Shown here piece after piece: positions 53,760 through 63,489 of a stretch of 64,000 bases of DNA. The notes beneath the pieces are model-generated. The model saw only the letters and a program-made list of their open reading frames with translations, did no database searches and had not been told where the DNA came from. Each line of letters opens with the position of its first letter. The first letter of the stretch is position 1. The translations under genes and the position numbers were made by a program. The stretch is from Mycolicibacterium arabiense (GTDB lineage Bacteria > Actinomycetota > Actinomycetes > Mycobacteriales > Mycobacteriaceae), in assembly GCF_010731815.2 (NCBI RefSeq), contig NZ_AP022593.1:5766001-5830000 (forward strand), in the 5' to 3' direction.

Positions 53760-55068
53760 CGATCCGGTGGTGATCGTGGGCATGGCGATCGAGGCGCCGG
53801 GCGGCGTCACCGACGCCGACTCCTACTGGTCACTGCTCTCGGAGCAGCGAGAAGCCCTCGGGCGCTTCCCGACCGACCGCGGCTGGGCCATACGCGACCT
53901 GCTCGACGGATCCCGCCGCGACGGGTTCAAGCCGATCCACGACCTGGGCGGATTCCTCGACGACGCGGCGGCGTTCGATCCCGCCTTCTTCGGCATCTCC
54001 CCACGCGAGGCGGTGGCGATGGATCCGCAGCAGCGGGTGGCGTTGCGGCTCGCGTGGCGGGCGCTGGAGAACAGCGGCATCAACCCCGACGACGTCGCAG
54101 GGCATGACGTCGGCTGCTACGTCGGTGCGTCCTACCTGGAGTACGGCCCGGAGTTGACCGAGTACTCCAACCACAGCGGACACCTGATCACCGGCACGTC
54201 GCTGGGCGTCATCTCCGGACGCATCGCCTACACGCTGGACCTCGCGGGCCCGGCGATGACCATCGACACGTCGTGCTCCTCGGCGCTGACTGCCTTCCAC
54301 GCGGCCGCCCAGGCGATCCGCTCGGGGGACTGCGACCTGGCGCTGACCGGTGGCGTCTGCGTGATGGGCACACCGGGATACTTCGTCGAGTTCTCCAAGC
54401 AGCACGCGCTGTCCGACGACGGCCGCTGCCGCCCCTACAGCGCGCTCGCGAGCGGCACCGTCTGGGCCGAGGGGGCCGCGATGTTCCTGCTGCAGAGACG
54501 ATCCCGTGCACTGGCCGACGGCCGGCACGTCCTCGCGGAGGTTTTGGCCTCGACGGTGAACCAGGATGGTCGCACCGTGGGCCTCACCGCACCGAGTGGC
54601 ACGGCGCAGGCCCGGCTGTTCGGCAAGGCCATCGACGCCGCCGGTGTGCGCCCGCAGGACGTGGGCATGATCGAGGGCCACGGCACCGGTACCCGCCTCG
54701 GTGACCGCACCGAGCTGCGGTCGCTGGCCCAGACGTACGGCGCCACCGCACCGGGTGCGGGCGCACTGCTCGGGTCGGTCAAGTCGAACGTCGGTCATGC
54801 GCAGGCGGCGGCCGGCGGGCTCGGCCTGGCCAAGGTGCTGGTCGCAGCAAGCCATGGAGCCGTTCCGGCGACCCTGCACGTCGACGAAGCCAGCCGCGAG
54901 ATCGACTGGGATGCACAAGGCCTGCGCCTGGCCACCAAGCAGACACCGTGGCCCGCAACCGACGGCAGCCGGATCGCGGCGGTGTCGGCGTTCGGCATGA
55001 GCGGCACCAACGCCCACGTCGTGGTGTCGATGCCCGAGCGCCAGAGCCCCGACGGGGAGGCCGCCTGA
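53749..55068 (+). CDS. mbtC: Mycobactin polyketide synthase MbtC (KS)
   Basis: A 439-residue free ketosynthase: FFGISPREAVAMDPQQRVALRL, then DTSCSSALTAFHAAAQ with active Cys near 176, GHGTGTRLGD and SNVGHAQAAAG. With MbtD it adds the beta-hydroxy acid unit of mycobactin to the growing chain. ATG 53749 is used, inside the end of the TE gene; the longer frame from 53617 lies within that gene. The length is close to the 444 residues I recall for M. tuberculosis MbtC. Confidence 0.92.
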   Translation: MTSDDPVVIVGMAIEAPGGVTDADSYWSLLSEQREALGRFPTDRGWAIRDLLDGSRRDGFKPIHDLGGFLDDAAAFDPAFFGISPREAVAMDPQQRVALRLAWRALENSGINPDDVAGHDVGCYVGASYLEYGPELTEYSNHSGHLITGTSLGVISGRIAYTLDLAGPAMTIDTSCSSALTAFHAAAQAIRSGDCDLALTGGVCVMGTPGYFVEFSKQHALSDDGRCRPYSALASGTVWAEGAAMFLLQRRSRALADGRHVLAEVLASTVNQDGRTVGLTAPSGTAQARLFGKAIDAAGVRPQDVGMIEGHGTGTRLGDRTELRSLAQTYGATAPGAGALLGSVKSNVGHAQAAAGGLGLAKVLVAASHGAVPATLHVDEASREIDWDAQGLRLATKQTPWPATDGSRIAAVSAFGMSGTNAHVVVSMPERQSPDGEAA

Positions 55069-58049
55069 TGGTCGGCACCCCGCTGCCGGATGGGCGGACC
55101 CCGGTCCTGCTGAGCGCCCACGCCGAGGACCTCGTCGCCGCCGACGCCGCGGCGATCCTCGCCTTCGTGGACCGCCGACCGGCCACCGAGGTGGCGGACG
55201 TGGCGTCGACACTGCTCCGCACCCGTCGCCTACGCCGCTACCGGGCCGTGGTGCGCGCCGCCCACGCCGACGAACTACGCGCGGGTTTGGCGGCCCTCGC
55301 GGCGGGCGACGATCACCCACTGGTCACCAGGGCGACGGCACCCGGCGCCCAGGCGGGCAGTCCCCGCGTCGCCTTCGTCTTCCCCGGGCAGGGCAGTCAG
55401 TGGCCGTCGATGGGCGCCGCTGCCTACGATCGCCTGCTCGAATACCGGGCCGAGGTCGACGCGTGCGCGGCGGTGTTCTCCGCGGTCGGCGCAGCGTCAC
55501 CGCTGGACTACCTGCTTGCCGAGCGTGGTGCTCGGACCAATGACTTCAGCCAGGTGCAGATCCAGGGCGCGCAGTTCGTCCACGGGGTGGCGCTGGCGCG
55601 CGTCTGGCGATCGGCCGGTGTGCTGCCCGACATCACCGTCGGCCACAGCCTCGGCGAGATCGGCGCCGCCTACGTCGCGGGCGCCATCAGCCTCCCCGTC
55701 GCCGTCGGCGTCGTGATCGCCCGCGCCACCCTGCTCGACCGGCTGACCGGCCCCTACCGCGTCGCCGTACTCGGGATCACCGAGGACGAGGCCCGCGACG
55801 TCATCGCGCACACCCCGGGGTGGCTGGAACTGTCGGTCGTGAACTCGAAGTCGTCGGTCGCGGTGTCCGGCGACGGTGACGCGGTAGCGGCCGCGGTCCG
55901 CACCGTCAGCGAGGGCGGATCGTTCGCGAAGCCGATCGAGATGTGGTTCCCCGCGCACACCACCGCGCTGGACCCGATGCGCTCCGACCTCGACGCACTG
56001 CTACCCGGTGGTGAGTTCCTGGACACGCCAGTCGAGTTCATCGGATCGGCGACGGCCGACGTCGTTCCCTCGGGCACCTTGTTCGCCGACTACTGGTACG
56101 GCAACCTGCGATCCACGGTCCGGTTCGACCGTGCCGTCGCCACCGCCGTCGAGCGGGGCGCGCGCACCTTCGTCGAGATGTCGGCCCACCCCGCACTGCT
56201 GTTCGCCATGGGCGACGTGCTCGACGACCTGCCCGACGTGGCCGAGGGCAGCGTCACGATGGTCGGCTCTGGCCGGCGCGACGAGGACGTCACGAACCGG
56301 CTGTCGGCCAACATCGCGGCAGTCGTCGCCGCGGACACGAATCACGGCTGGACCGATCCGCTCGATCGATCGCGGAAGCCGTTGCGCGACTTTCCGTTCG
56401 CGCCGATGCGGACGAACCGGCACTGGGCCGCCCCCGAACCCCTACCGCCGATCGCCGGCATCACCGTCGCCGTCGAGCAGTGGCAGCCGGTTCCGGCCAC
56501 CACGGCCGGCGAGGTGCGCCGCGTCGCCGTCCTCGATGCCGGGGGAGACCAACCTCTCGCCGACGCGCTGCGCTCGGCCGTCGACCGCGCCGACGGGCTG
56601 CGGCAGGTCGACGTCGTCGACGCGGACGTCCTCGTCGTCGTCGCCGACCACGTCGCGCAGCACGACGCCGTCGCGGCGGCAGACGATCTCACCGACCGCT
56701 GGGAGCGCGGTCTGCTGAGCTACGTCGACGCCGTCGCCCCCACCCATCGCGACGTGTGGCTGGTCACCATGGGCGCTGAACGCGTCGGCGCGGCCGACCC
56801 GGCGCCGCTGCCCTTCCCGGCCGCCTTGGCGGCGATGCACCGCAGCATCGGTCTCGAACACCCCGACCACCGGTTCCGGCACCTGGATCTGTCCAGCGAC
56901 CACGACGTCTCTGCCGACGCGCTGGTGACGGCACTGCTCGGCGACGGCGACGTCGTCGCCATCCGCGGCGGGGGCACCGCGCAAGTGGCACACCAGCGGT
57001 CGATGCGCGACGCGTCCGTCGCGACGCCGTCGTGGTCGGCGGACTCCGGAGTCCTCGACGAGGTCGTCATCACCGGCGGCGGCGGCGCCATCGGACTGCA
57101 CTATGCGCGGGCGCTCGCCGAACGGGGCGCGCGTCGGATCGTGCTGCTGAGCCGCGGCGGCGCCGACGCCGCGGTGCTGCGCCGTCTCACTCAGACCCAC
57201 GGCACCGAGATCGTGGCGCCACCGTGCGACGTCACCGACCGGGCCGGCCTGGCCGCCACGGCCGCCGAGTTCGGTGGCGGCGGTGCGTCATTGGTCGTCC
57301 ACGCCGCGGGCGCCGCCGTCATCGCACCGCACCGCGACCTGACGACGGCAGGCGTGCGCGACACGTTCGGCGCCAAGGTCGGCGGCCTCGGCCACCTCGT
57401 CGACGAGTGGCCGCTGCGCGCCGACACGCGAATCCTGCTGTGCTCCTCGGTCTCCGGACTCTGGGGTGGCCGCGGGCATGTCGCCTACTCGGCAGCCAAC
57501 CGGCTGCTCGACGTCATGGCCGCCCACCTCCGCGCCCAGGGGCGGCACTGCACCGCCGTGCGATGGGGCCTGTGGCAGGACACCGGCATCATCGACGCCG
57601 AGGAGATCACCCGGGTCCAACGCTCGGGGCTGCTGGCGATGGCACCGGACCGTGCCATGGAGGAGAGCTTGCGCGATCACGCCAACGACCCGTTGGTGTT
57701 CTCGGCGGACCCGAATCGGCTGCGCGCGTTCCTCGGTCAGCCGGACACCCCCGCGGCCGCGGCGCCGACCGCCGACGGCGCCGACGTCCCGGACGGACTC
57801 GATGCGACCGACACCATGCGCCTCGCGCTCGGTGCGGTGCTGAGCCTGGCCGACGCCGGGGGCATCGACCTCAACGCCTCACTGCTCGACCTCGGCGTCG
57901 ACTCGCTCCTGGCGCTCGACCTGAGGAAGAAGCTCAAGAAGGCCACCGGGCGAACGGTGCCGCTGGCCACGATTCTCGGCGGCGCAACCGCGGCCGAGTT
58001 GATCGATCACCTGAACCGACCCGACGAGAAGGCGCTCATTCGTGACTGA
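55068..58049 (+). CDS. mbtD: Mycobactin polyketide synthase MbtD (AT-KR-ACP)
   Basis: A 993-residue protein completing the split module begun by MbtC. The AT has VFPGQGSQWPSMG and VGHSLGEIGAAYVAG (Ser near 194). The KR has VVITGGGGAIGLHYARALAE near 669 and HVAYSAANRLLDVM. The ACP has LLDLGVDSLLALDL (Ser near 944). Between AT and KR is a KR structural half with weak similarity. ATG 55068 overlaps the mbtC stop by one base; the frame upstream to 54948 is rejected. Confidence 0.92.
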   Translation: MVGTPLPDGRTPVLLSAHAEDLVAADAAAILAFVDRRPATEVADVASTLLRTRRLRRYRAVVRAAHADELRAGLAALAAGDDHPLVTRATAPGAQAGSPRVAFVFPGQGSQWPSMGAAAYDRLLEYRAEVDACAAVFSAVGAASPLDYLLAERGARTNDFSQVQIQGAQFVHGVALARVWRSAGVLPDITVGHSLGEIGAAYVAGAISLPVAVGVVIARATLLDRLTGPYRVAVLGITEDEARDVIAHTPGWLELSVVNSKSSVAVSGDGDAVAAAVRTVSEGGSFAKPIEMWFPAHTTALDPMRSDLDALLPGGEFLDTPVEFIGSATADVVPSGTLFADYWYGNLRSTVRFDRAVATAVERGARTFVEMSAHPALLFAMGDVLDDLPDVAEGSVTMVGSGRRDEDVTNRLSANIAAVVAADTNHGWTDPLDRSRKPLRDFPFAPMRTNRHWAAPEPLPPIAGITVAVEQWQPVPATTAGEVRRVAVLDAGGDQPLADALRSAVDRADGLRQVDVVDADVLVVVADHVAQHDAVAAADDLTDRWERGLLSYVDAVAPTHRDVWLVTMGAERVGAADPAPLPFPAALAAMHRSIGLEHPDHRFRHLDLSSDHDVSADALVTALLGDGDVVAIRGGGTAQVAHQRSMRDASVATPSWSADSGVLDEVVITGGGGAIGLHYARALAERGARRIVLLSRGGADAAVLRRLTQTHGTEIVAPPCDVTDRAGLAATAAEFGGGGASLVVHAAGAAVIAPHRDLTTAGVRDTFGAKVGGLGHLVDEWPLRADTRILLCSSVSGLWGGRGHVAYSAANRLLDVMAAHLRAQGRHCTAVRWGLWQDTGIIDAEEITRVQRSGLLAMAPDRAMEESLRDHANDPLVFSADPNRLRAFLGQPDTPAAAAPTADGADVPDGLDATDTMRLALGAVLSLADAGGIDLNASLLDLGVDSLLALDLRKKLKKATGRTVPLATILGGATAAELIDHLNRPDEKALIRD

Positions 58050-61000
58050 CATCGCAGACGGCACCCGCACCGCTAGCGACTCCCGGCTGGAGTTGATGCG
58101 CCGCAGGCTCGCCGAGCGCGGACTGGCCGGCGCGTCCGAGTCGCAGGCCACCGCCGTCGACCCGACCGCGCTGTCGGACGGCCAGCGCCGGATGTGGTTC
58201 GTGCAGGCCGCCGACCCCAGCGGCGTACTGCTCAACATCTGCCTGTCCTACCGGCTGACCGGCGCACTGGACGCACAGCGGCTCCACGACGCCCTCGACG
58301 CCGTGGCCCGGCGGCATCCGATCCTGCGGACGACGTACCGCGCCGACGAGAACGGCGACCCGCGCGCCACCGTGCACGACGACCTCACCCCCGGCTGGGC
58401 GGTGCACGACCTGTCCGACAAGTCCGAACGGGCCCGCAAACTGCGGCTCGAGGTGCTCGCGCAGCGCGAGTTCGGCACGCCCTTCGACCTGAGTACCGAT
58501 GCACCACTGCGCATCACGCTGATCAGGACCGCCGCGGCCGAGCACGTCATGCTGCTCGTCGCACACCACATTGCGTGGGACGACGGGTCGTGGGGCGTGT
58601 TCTTCCCCGACCTCACCCGCGCCTACTCCGGCGAGACCCTGCCGCCGACACCGCGGCGGGTCGCGGCGCCGGACGACGCGGCCGCCGACGACCTCGACTA
58701 CTGGCGAGCGGTGATGGCCGCCCCGCCCGAGCCGCTGGAACTCCCCGGCCCCAACGGATCGGCCGTCCCGACCAGCTTCCGGTCTCAGCGCAGCACCCTG
58801 CGGTTGTCCGCCGAAACCGTCGGCAAGGTCGCCGACTTCGCCCGCGACACCGGCGCCACGCCCTACATGGTGCTGCTGGCCGCATTCGGCGCGCTCGTCC
58901 ACCGCTACACCCACGCCGACGACTTCCTCGTCGCGACGCCGGTCCTCAACCGCGACACCGACGAGACCATCGGCTACTACGGCAACACCGTCGCGATGCG
59001 GCTGCGGCCGACCGGACGGATGCGCTTCCGCGACCTCGTGGACGCGACGCGTGACACCGCACTCGGCGCGTTCGCCCACCAACGGGTCAACCTCGACCGC
59101 GTGGTGCGCGAACTGAACCCCGACCGGCGCCACGGTGCCGAGCGGATGACCAGGGTCAGCTTCGGCTTCCGCGAACCCGACGGCGGCGGATTCAGCCCCG
59201 AGGGCGTCCACAGCGAGCGCGCCGAACTGCGCGGGCACATCACGCAACTGCCCCTGGGCTTCATGATCGAACTCGACGCCGACGGTGCGGTGGTCGAAGC
59301 CGAACACCTCACCGAGGTCCTCGACGCCGCGTTGGCCGCCCAGATGCTGCGCCACTTCGCGGTGCTGCTCGACGACGCACTCGCCGCACCCTCGACGCCG
59401 CTGTCACGGCTGCGCCTGTTCTCCGCCGAGGACACCGAGTGGATGCACGCGGTCGCGACCGGGAAACGCTTCGAGACGCCCGCAACCACGCTGACCGATC
59501 TGGTCACCGCACAGGCTGCCCGCACACCGGACAACGTCGCGATCGTCTACGAGGGCAGGCACTACACCTACCGCGAACTCAACGAGGCCTCGAACCGGCT
59601 GGCGCACTGGCTGATCGCCCGCGGCATCGGCACCGAGGACCGGGTGGCGGTGCTGCTGGAGAAGTCACCGGAACTCGTGATCACGGCGCTGGGCGTCGTC
59701 AAGGCCGGTGCGGTGTACCTGCCGGTCGACCCGACCTATCCGCAGGACCGGCTGTCCTACATCCTCGCCGACTCCGACCCCAAACTGGTGCTGCGCGAGG
59801 CCGTGACCGATTTGGACGACTACCCGGCGTCCAACCCGACCGACGCCGACCGGGTGCGCCCGCTGCTGCCCGACAACACCGCGTACCTGATCTACACGTC
59901 TGGATCGACCGGCCTGCCCAAGGGCGTGCCGGTTCCGCACCGTCCGATCGCCGAGTACTTCGTGTGGTTCGGCGAGGACTACGCGGTGTCGCAGGACGAC
60001 CGCCTGCTGCAGGTCGCGTCGCAAAGCTTCGACGTGTCGATCGGCGAGATCTTCGGCATGCTCGCGGCCGGTGCGCGCCTGGTCATTCCGCGCCCGGGCG
60101 GCCTCGGCGACATCGGCTACCTGACCGACCTGCTGCGCGACGAGGGCATCACCTCGATGCACTTCGTGCCGTCACTGCTCGGCCTGTTCCTGTCACTGCC
60201 CGGTGTGAACGAGTGGCGCACCCTGCAGCGCGTACCCATCGGCGGTGAGGCACTGCCCGGCGAGATCGCCGACAAGTTCCACGCGACGTTCGACTCGCTG
60301 CTGCACAACTTCTACGGCCCCACCGAGACCGTGCTCAATTGCACCCGGTACAAGGTCGAGGGCAAGCAGGGTGCCCGGATCGTCCCCATCGGCACCCCGA
60401 AGATCAACACCCACATCCACCTGCTCGACGACGCACTGCAACCCGTTCCGGTCGGTGTCATCGGCGAGATCTACATCGGCGGCAGCCACGTGGCCCACGG
60501 CTACCACGGCAGGCCCGGTCTCACCGCCGAACGCTTCGTCGCCGACCCGTTCAACCCCGGTGCACGGATGTACCGCTCGGGTGACCTCGCGCGCCGAAAC
60601 GCCGACGGTGACATCGAATTCGTCGGCCGCGCCGACGAGCAGGTCAAGATCCGTGGCTTCCGCATCGAACTCGGCGAGGTGGCCGCGGCCATCTCCGTCG
60701 ACCCGTCGGTGGGCCAGGCCGTGGTCCTGGTCAGTGATCTGCCCACGCTCGGCAAGAGCCTCGTCGCCTACGTGACCCCGGCCGCCGATGCCGACGTCGT
60801 GGAGATCGACCGCATCCGCGCCCGGGTGGCAGCGGCCCTGCCGGAGTACATGGTCCCCGCGGCCTACGTCGCGATCGACGAGATCCCGATCACCGCACAC
60901 GGCAAGATCGACCGCCGAGCGCTGCCGGAACCCGAGATCGGATCGGCCACCGAGTACCGCGAACCGGCCACCGACACCGAGCGCCGCATCGCAGAACTCT

Positions 61001-63489
61001 TCGCCGAGCTGCTCGATCGCGACCGGGTCGGCGCGGACGACTCGTTCTTCGATCTCGGCGGGCATTCGCTGCTGGCCACGAAACTCGTTGCGGCGGTGCG
61101 CTCCCGATGCGGCGTTGACGTCGGCGTCCAGGACGTCTTCGAACACGCGACGGTGTCCGGACTGGCCCGCCACGTCGACCAGCTGACCGCCACGGGTGGC
61201 ACGTCGGGACGGCCCGGCATCGTCGCCATCCCGCACGACGGGCCGATGCAGATGTCGGCGGCTCAGCTGCGGCAGTGGTTCCAGTTCCGCATCGACGGGC
61301 CGAACCCCGTCAACAACATCCCGTTCGCCGCCCGTGTCACCGGACCCAGCGACGTCGACGCGCTCGTCGCCGCGATCGACGACGTCGTCGAACGCCACGA
61401 GATCCTGCGCACCACCTACCGCGAGATCGACGGCGCACCACACCAGGTGATCAACCCGGCGGCACCGCTGCGGGTGCGGCGAGCCCGTGGCGACGGCGAC
61501 GAATGGCTCCGACGCGAACTCGACGCCGAACGCAAGTACTGCTTCGAGCTGGAGACCGACTGGCCCATCCGCGCGGCCGTGCTGTCCACGCCCGACCACC
61601 ACGTGCTCTCGATCGTCGTGCACCACATCGCCGCCGACCACTGGTCGGCCGGAGTGCTGTTCACCGACGTGCTCACGGCCTACCGGGCACGACGAGGCGG
61701 CCGGACCAGCACTGCACTGGACCCGCTGCCCGTGCAGTACGCCGACTTCGCAGCGTGGCAGAACCAGCTGCTCACCGAGGAGGGCGACGCGGGAGCGGCG
61801 GTCGCGGCGGAGCGCGAGTACTGGACCACACAGCTCGCCGACCTGCCCGAGGAGAACGGCCTGCGGCCCGACTTCCCACGCCCGCCCGTGCCGTCGGGCG
61901 GCGGTGACGCACTGGCCTTCGTCGTCGACGGCGACACCCGGGCCCGGCTGGTCGAGCTGACCCGCGAACTCGGCGTCACCGAGTTCATGTTGCTGCAGGC
62001 CGCGGTGGCCGTGGCACTGCACGCTGCGGGGGAGGGCGTCGACATCCCGCTCGGCACCCCCGTCGCCGGCCGCACCGAACCGCAGCTCGACCAGCTGATC
62101 GGGTTCTTCATCAACATCGTCGTGCTGCGCAACGACCTGTCGGGCAACCCGACGCTGCGCGAGGTGCTGCGGCGGTCACGGGAGATGGCGCTGGGTGCCT
62201 ACGCACACCAGGATCTGCCGTTCGACCGGGTCGTCGACGCCGTCGCCCCCGTGCGGTCGCTGTCACGCAACCCGCTGTTCGGCGTCGTCGTCCACGTCCG
62301 CGAGGAATTGCCCGCCGATCAAGTGATTGATTCCGGTCCTGATGGCGAAACCCGTTTCACGGCACTGGAGCCGACGTTCGACGTCGCGCACGCCGACCTG
62401 TCGGTGAACTTCTTCGCCACCGCGGGCGCGGGCTACCAGGGCACCGTCATCTACCGCACCGAACTGTACGAGCGCGGCACCGCCGAACGACTGGTTGCGT
62501 CGCTGCACCAGATTCTCGACGCCTTCGCGAGTGACGCCTCGCAGACGCTGCGCGACGTCACCGTCGTTGACCCTGGCGAGCGGCGCCGCATCGTCGACGA
62601 GTGGAGCCTGCGGGCCGTCGCGCCGGAGGGGTCGACGCACGCCGCGAACGCCACCCACGTGTACGTGCTCGACCAGTGGCTGGAGCCGACCGGCGTCGGC
62701 GTCATCGGCGACGTGTACTACGCGGGCGGTGCGGTCGACGACGCGCACCGGCACGCGGAATCGGGCGGCAACGTCGCGAGCGCAACGCGTTTCGTGGCGA
62801 ACCCGTTCGACGGTGGGGCGCGGCTCTACCGGACCGGTGAACGCGCCCGGTGGACCGACGACGGCAGGCTCGACGTCGTCGACGCCGTGGATCACCGACT
62901 GCAGGCCGCGCTCGAAGCGCTCGACGGCGTGGCGGCCGCAGCCACCCGGCACTGGCCTGCCCGGGTCGGTACGCAACTCGCCGGATACGTCGTGCCGCTG
63001 CATCCCATCACCGACGCGGCCGAGCGCAGCCGGTTCGCCGACGATGTCGCCGCGGCACTGCCCGAGGACCTGGTCCCGCCCGCGATCACCGTGGTCGACG
63101 ACCTGGCCCCGGAGTCGTTGAGCCGCCCGGTCTTCCGCGCGGTGTCGTCGACCGAACCGGCCCGCACGGACACCGAACGCGCGCTCGCCGCGATGCTGGT
63201 CGACGTGCTCGGTTGTGCGGCGGTCGGTCGCCACGACGACTTCTTCACCCTCGGCGGCGACAGCATCCTCGCCGTGCAGCTGGCGGCCCGGGCACGTGAC
63301 ATCGGTGTGCCGCTGACCGCACGCATGGTGTTCGAACATCCGGAACTGGCCGAACTCGCCGCCGCCGTCGACGCGAAGGCCGGCAGCGGCACGGCCCCGA
63401 CCACCGACACGCACCACGAGCCGATGGCCGCGTCCGGCCTGTCGGCCGACGAGCTGGCGGCGCTGACCGCCGGATGGGGCCAGGAGTGA
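58042..63489 (+). CDS. mbtE: Mycobactin peptide synthetase MbtE (C-A-PCP-C-relic A-PCP)
   Basis: An 1815-residue NRPS that installs a lysine. C1 (about 45-460) has VAHHIAWDDGSW. A1 (about 485-965) has YTSGSTGLPKG and YRSGDLARRN. PCP1 has GGHSLLATKL near 1010. C2 (about 1055-1490) has HHIAADHWSAG. Next is a shortened adenylation domain (about 1525-1690) that keeps only the end part (GVGVIGDVYYAGGAV, RLYRTGERARWTDDGRL). PCP2 has GGDSILAVQL near 1740. The core motifs of the second A domain (LTYxEL, TSGSTG, GEALP) are absent, so it cannot activate an amino acid. The start overlaps mbtD and the stop overlaps mbtF. Confidence 0.92.
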   Translation: MTDIADGTRTASDSRLELMRRRLAERGLAGASESQATAVDPTALSDGQRRMWFVQAADPSGVLLNICLSYRLTGALDAQRLHDALDAVARRHPILRTTYRADENGDPRATVHDDLTPGWAVHDLSDKSERARKLRLEVLAQREFGTPFDLSTDAPLRITLIRTAAAEHVMLLVAHHIAWDDGSWGVFFPDLTRAYSGETLPPTPRRVAAPDDAAADDLDYWRAVMAAPPEPLELPGPNGSAVPTSFRSQRSTLRLSAETVGKVADFARDTGATPYMVLLAAFGALVHRYTHADDFLVATPVLNRDTDETIGYYGNTVAMRLRPTGRMRFRDLVDATRDTALGAFAHQRVNLDRVVRELNPDRRHGAERMTRVSFGFREPDGGGFSPEGVHSERAELRGHITQLPLGFMIELDADGAVVEAEHLTEVLDAALAAQMLRHFAVLLDDALAAPSTPLSRLRLFSAEDTEWMHAVATGKRFETPATTLTDLVTAQAARTPDNVAIVYEGRHYTYRELNEASNRLAHWLIARGIGTEDRVAVLLEKSPELVITALGVVKAGAVYLPVDPTYPQDRLSYILADSDPKLVLREAVTDLDDYPASNPTDADRVRPLLPDNTAYLIYTSGSTGLPKGVPVPHRPIAEYFVWFGEDYAVSQDDRLLQVASQSFDVSIGEIFGMLAAGARLVIPRPGGLGDIGYLTDLLRDEGITSMHFVPSLLGLFLSLPGVNEWRTLQRVPIGGEALPGEIADKFHATFDSLLHNFYGPTETVLNCTRYKVEGKQGARIVPIGTPKINTHIHLLDDALQPVPVGVIGEIYIGGSHVAHGYHGRPGLTAERFVADPFNPGARMYRSGDLARRNADGDIEFVGRADEQVKIRGFRIELGEVAAAISVDPSVGQAVVLVSDLPTLGKSLVAYVTPAADADVVEIDRIRARVAAALPEYMVPAAYVAIDEIPITAHGKIDRRALPEPEIGSATEYREPATDTERRIAELFAELLDRDRVGADDSFFDLGGHSLLATKLVAAVRSRCGVDVGVQDVFEHATVSGLARHVDQLTATGGTSGRPGIVAIPHDGPMQMSAAQLRQWFQFRIDGPNPVNNIPFAARVTGPSDVDALVAAIDDVVERHEILRTTYREIDGAPHQVINPAAPLRVRRARGDGDEWLRRELDAERKYCFELETDWPIRAAVLSTPDHHVLSIVVHHIAADHWSAGVLFTDVLTAYRARRGGRTSTALDPLPVQYADFAAWQNQLLTEEGDAGAAVAAEREYWTTQLADLPEENGLRPDFPRPPVPSGGGDALAFVVDGDTRARLVELTRELGVTEFMLLQAAVAVALHAAGEGVDIPLGTPVAGRTEPQLDQLIGFFINIVVLRNDLSGNPTLREVLRRSREMALGAYAHQDLPFDRVVDAVAPVRSLSRNPLFGVVVHVREELPADQVIDSGPDGETRFTALEPTFDVAHADLSVNFFATAGAGYQGTVIYRTELYERGTAERLVASLHQILDAFASDASQTLRDVTVVDPGERRRIVDEWSLRAVAPEGSTHAANATHVYVLDQWLEPTGVGVIGDVYYAGGAVDDAHRHAESGGNVASATRFVANPFDGGARLYRTGERARWTDDGRLDVVDAVDHRLQAALEALDGVAAAATRHWPARVGTQLAGYVVPLHPITDAAERSRFADDVAAALPEDLVPPAITVVDDLAPESLSRPVFRAVSSTEPARTDTERALAAMLVDVLGCAAVGRHDDFFTLGGDSILAVQLAARARDIGVPLTARMVFEHPELAELAAAVDAKAGSGTAPTTDTHHEPMAASGLSADELAALTAGWGQE

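Noticed and set aside
58036..59355. Minus-strand frame of 439 codons at the start of mbtE
   Set aside because: It is antisense to the condensation domain and has no domain signature.
60193..62022. Minus-strand frame of 609 codons inside mbtE
   Set aside because: Low-complexity His, Gly and Val content and complete overlap with a well supported NRPS gene mark it as a shadow.
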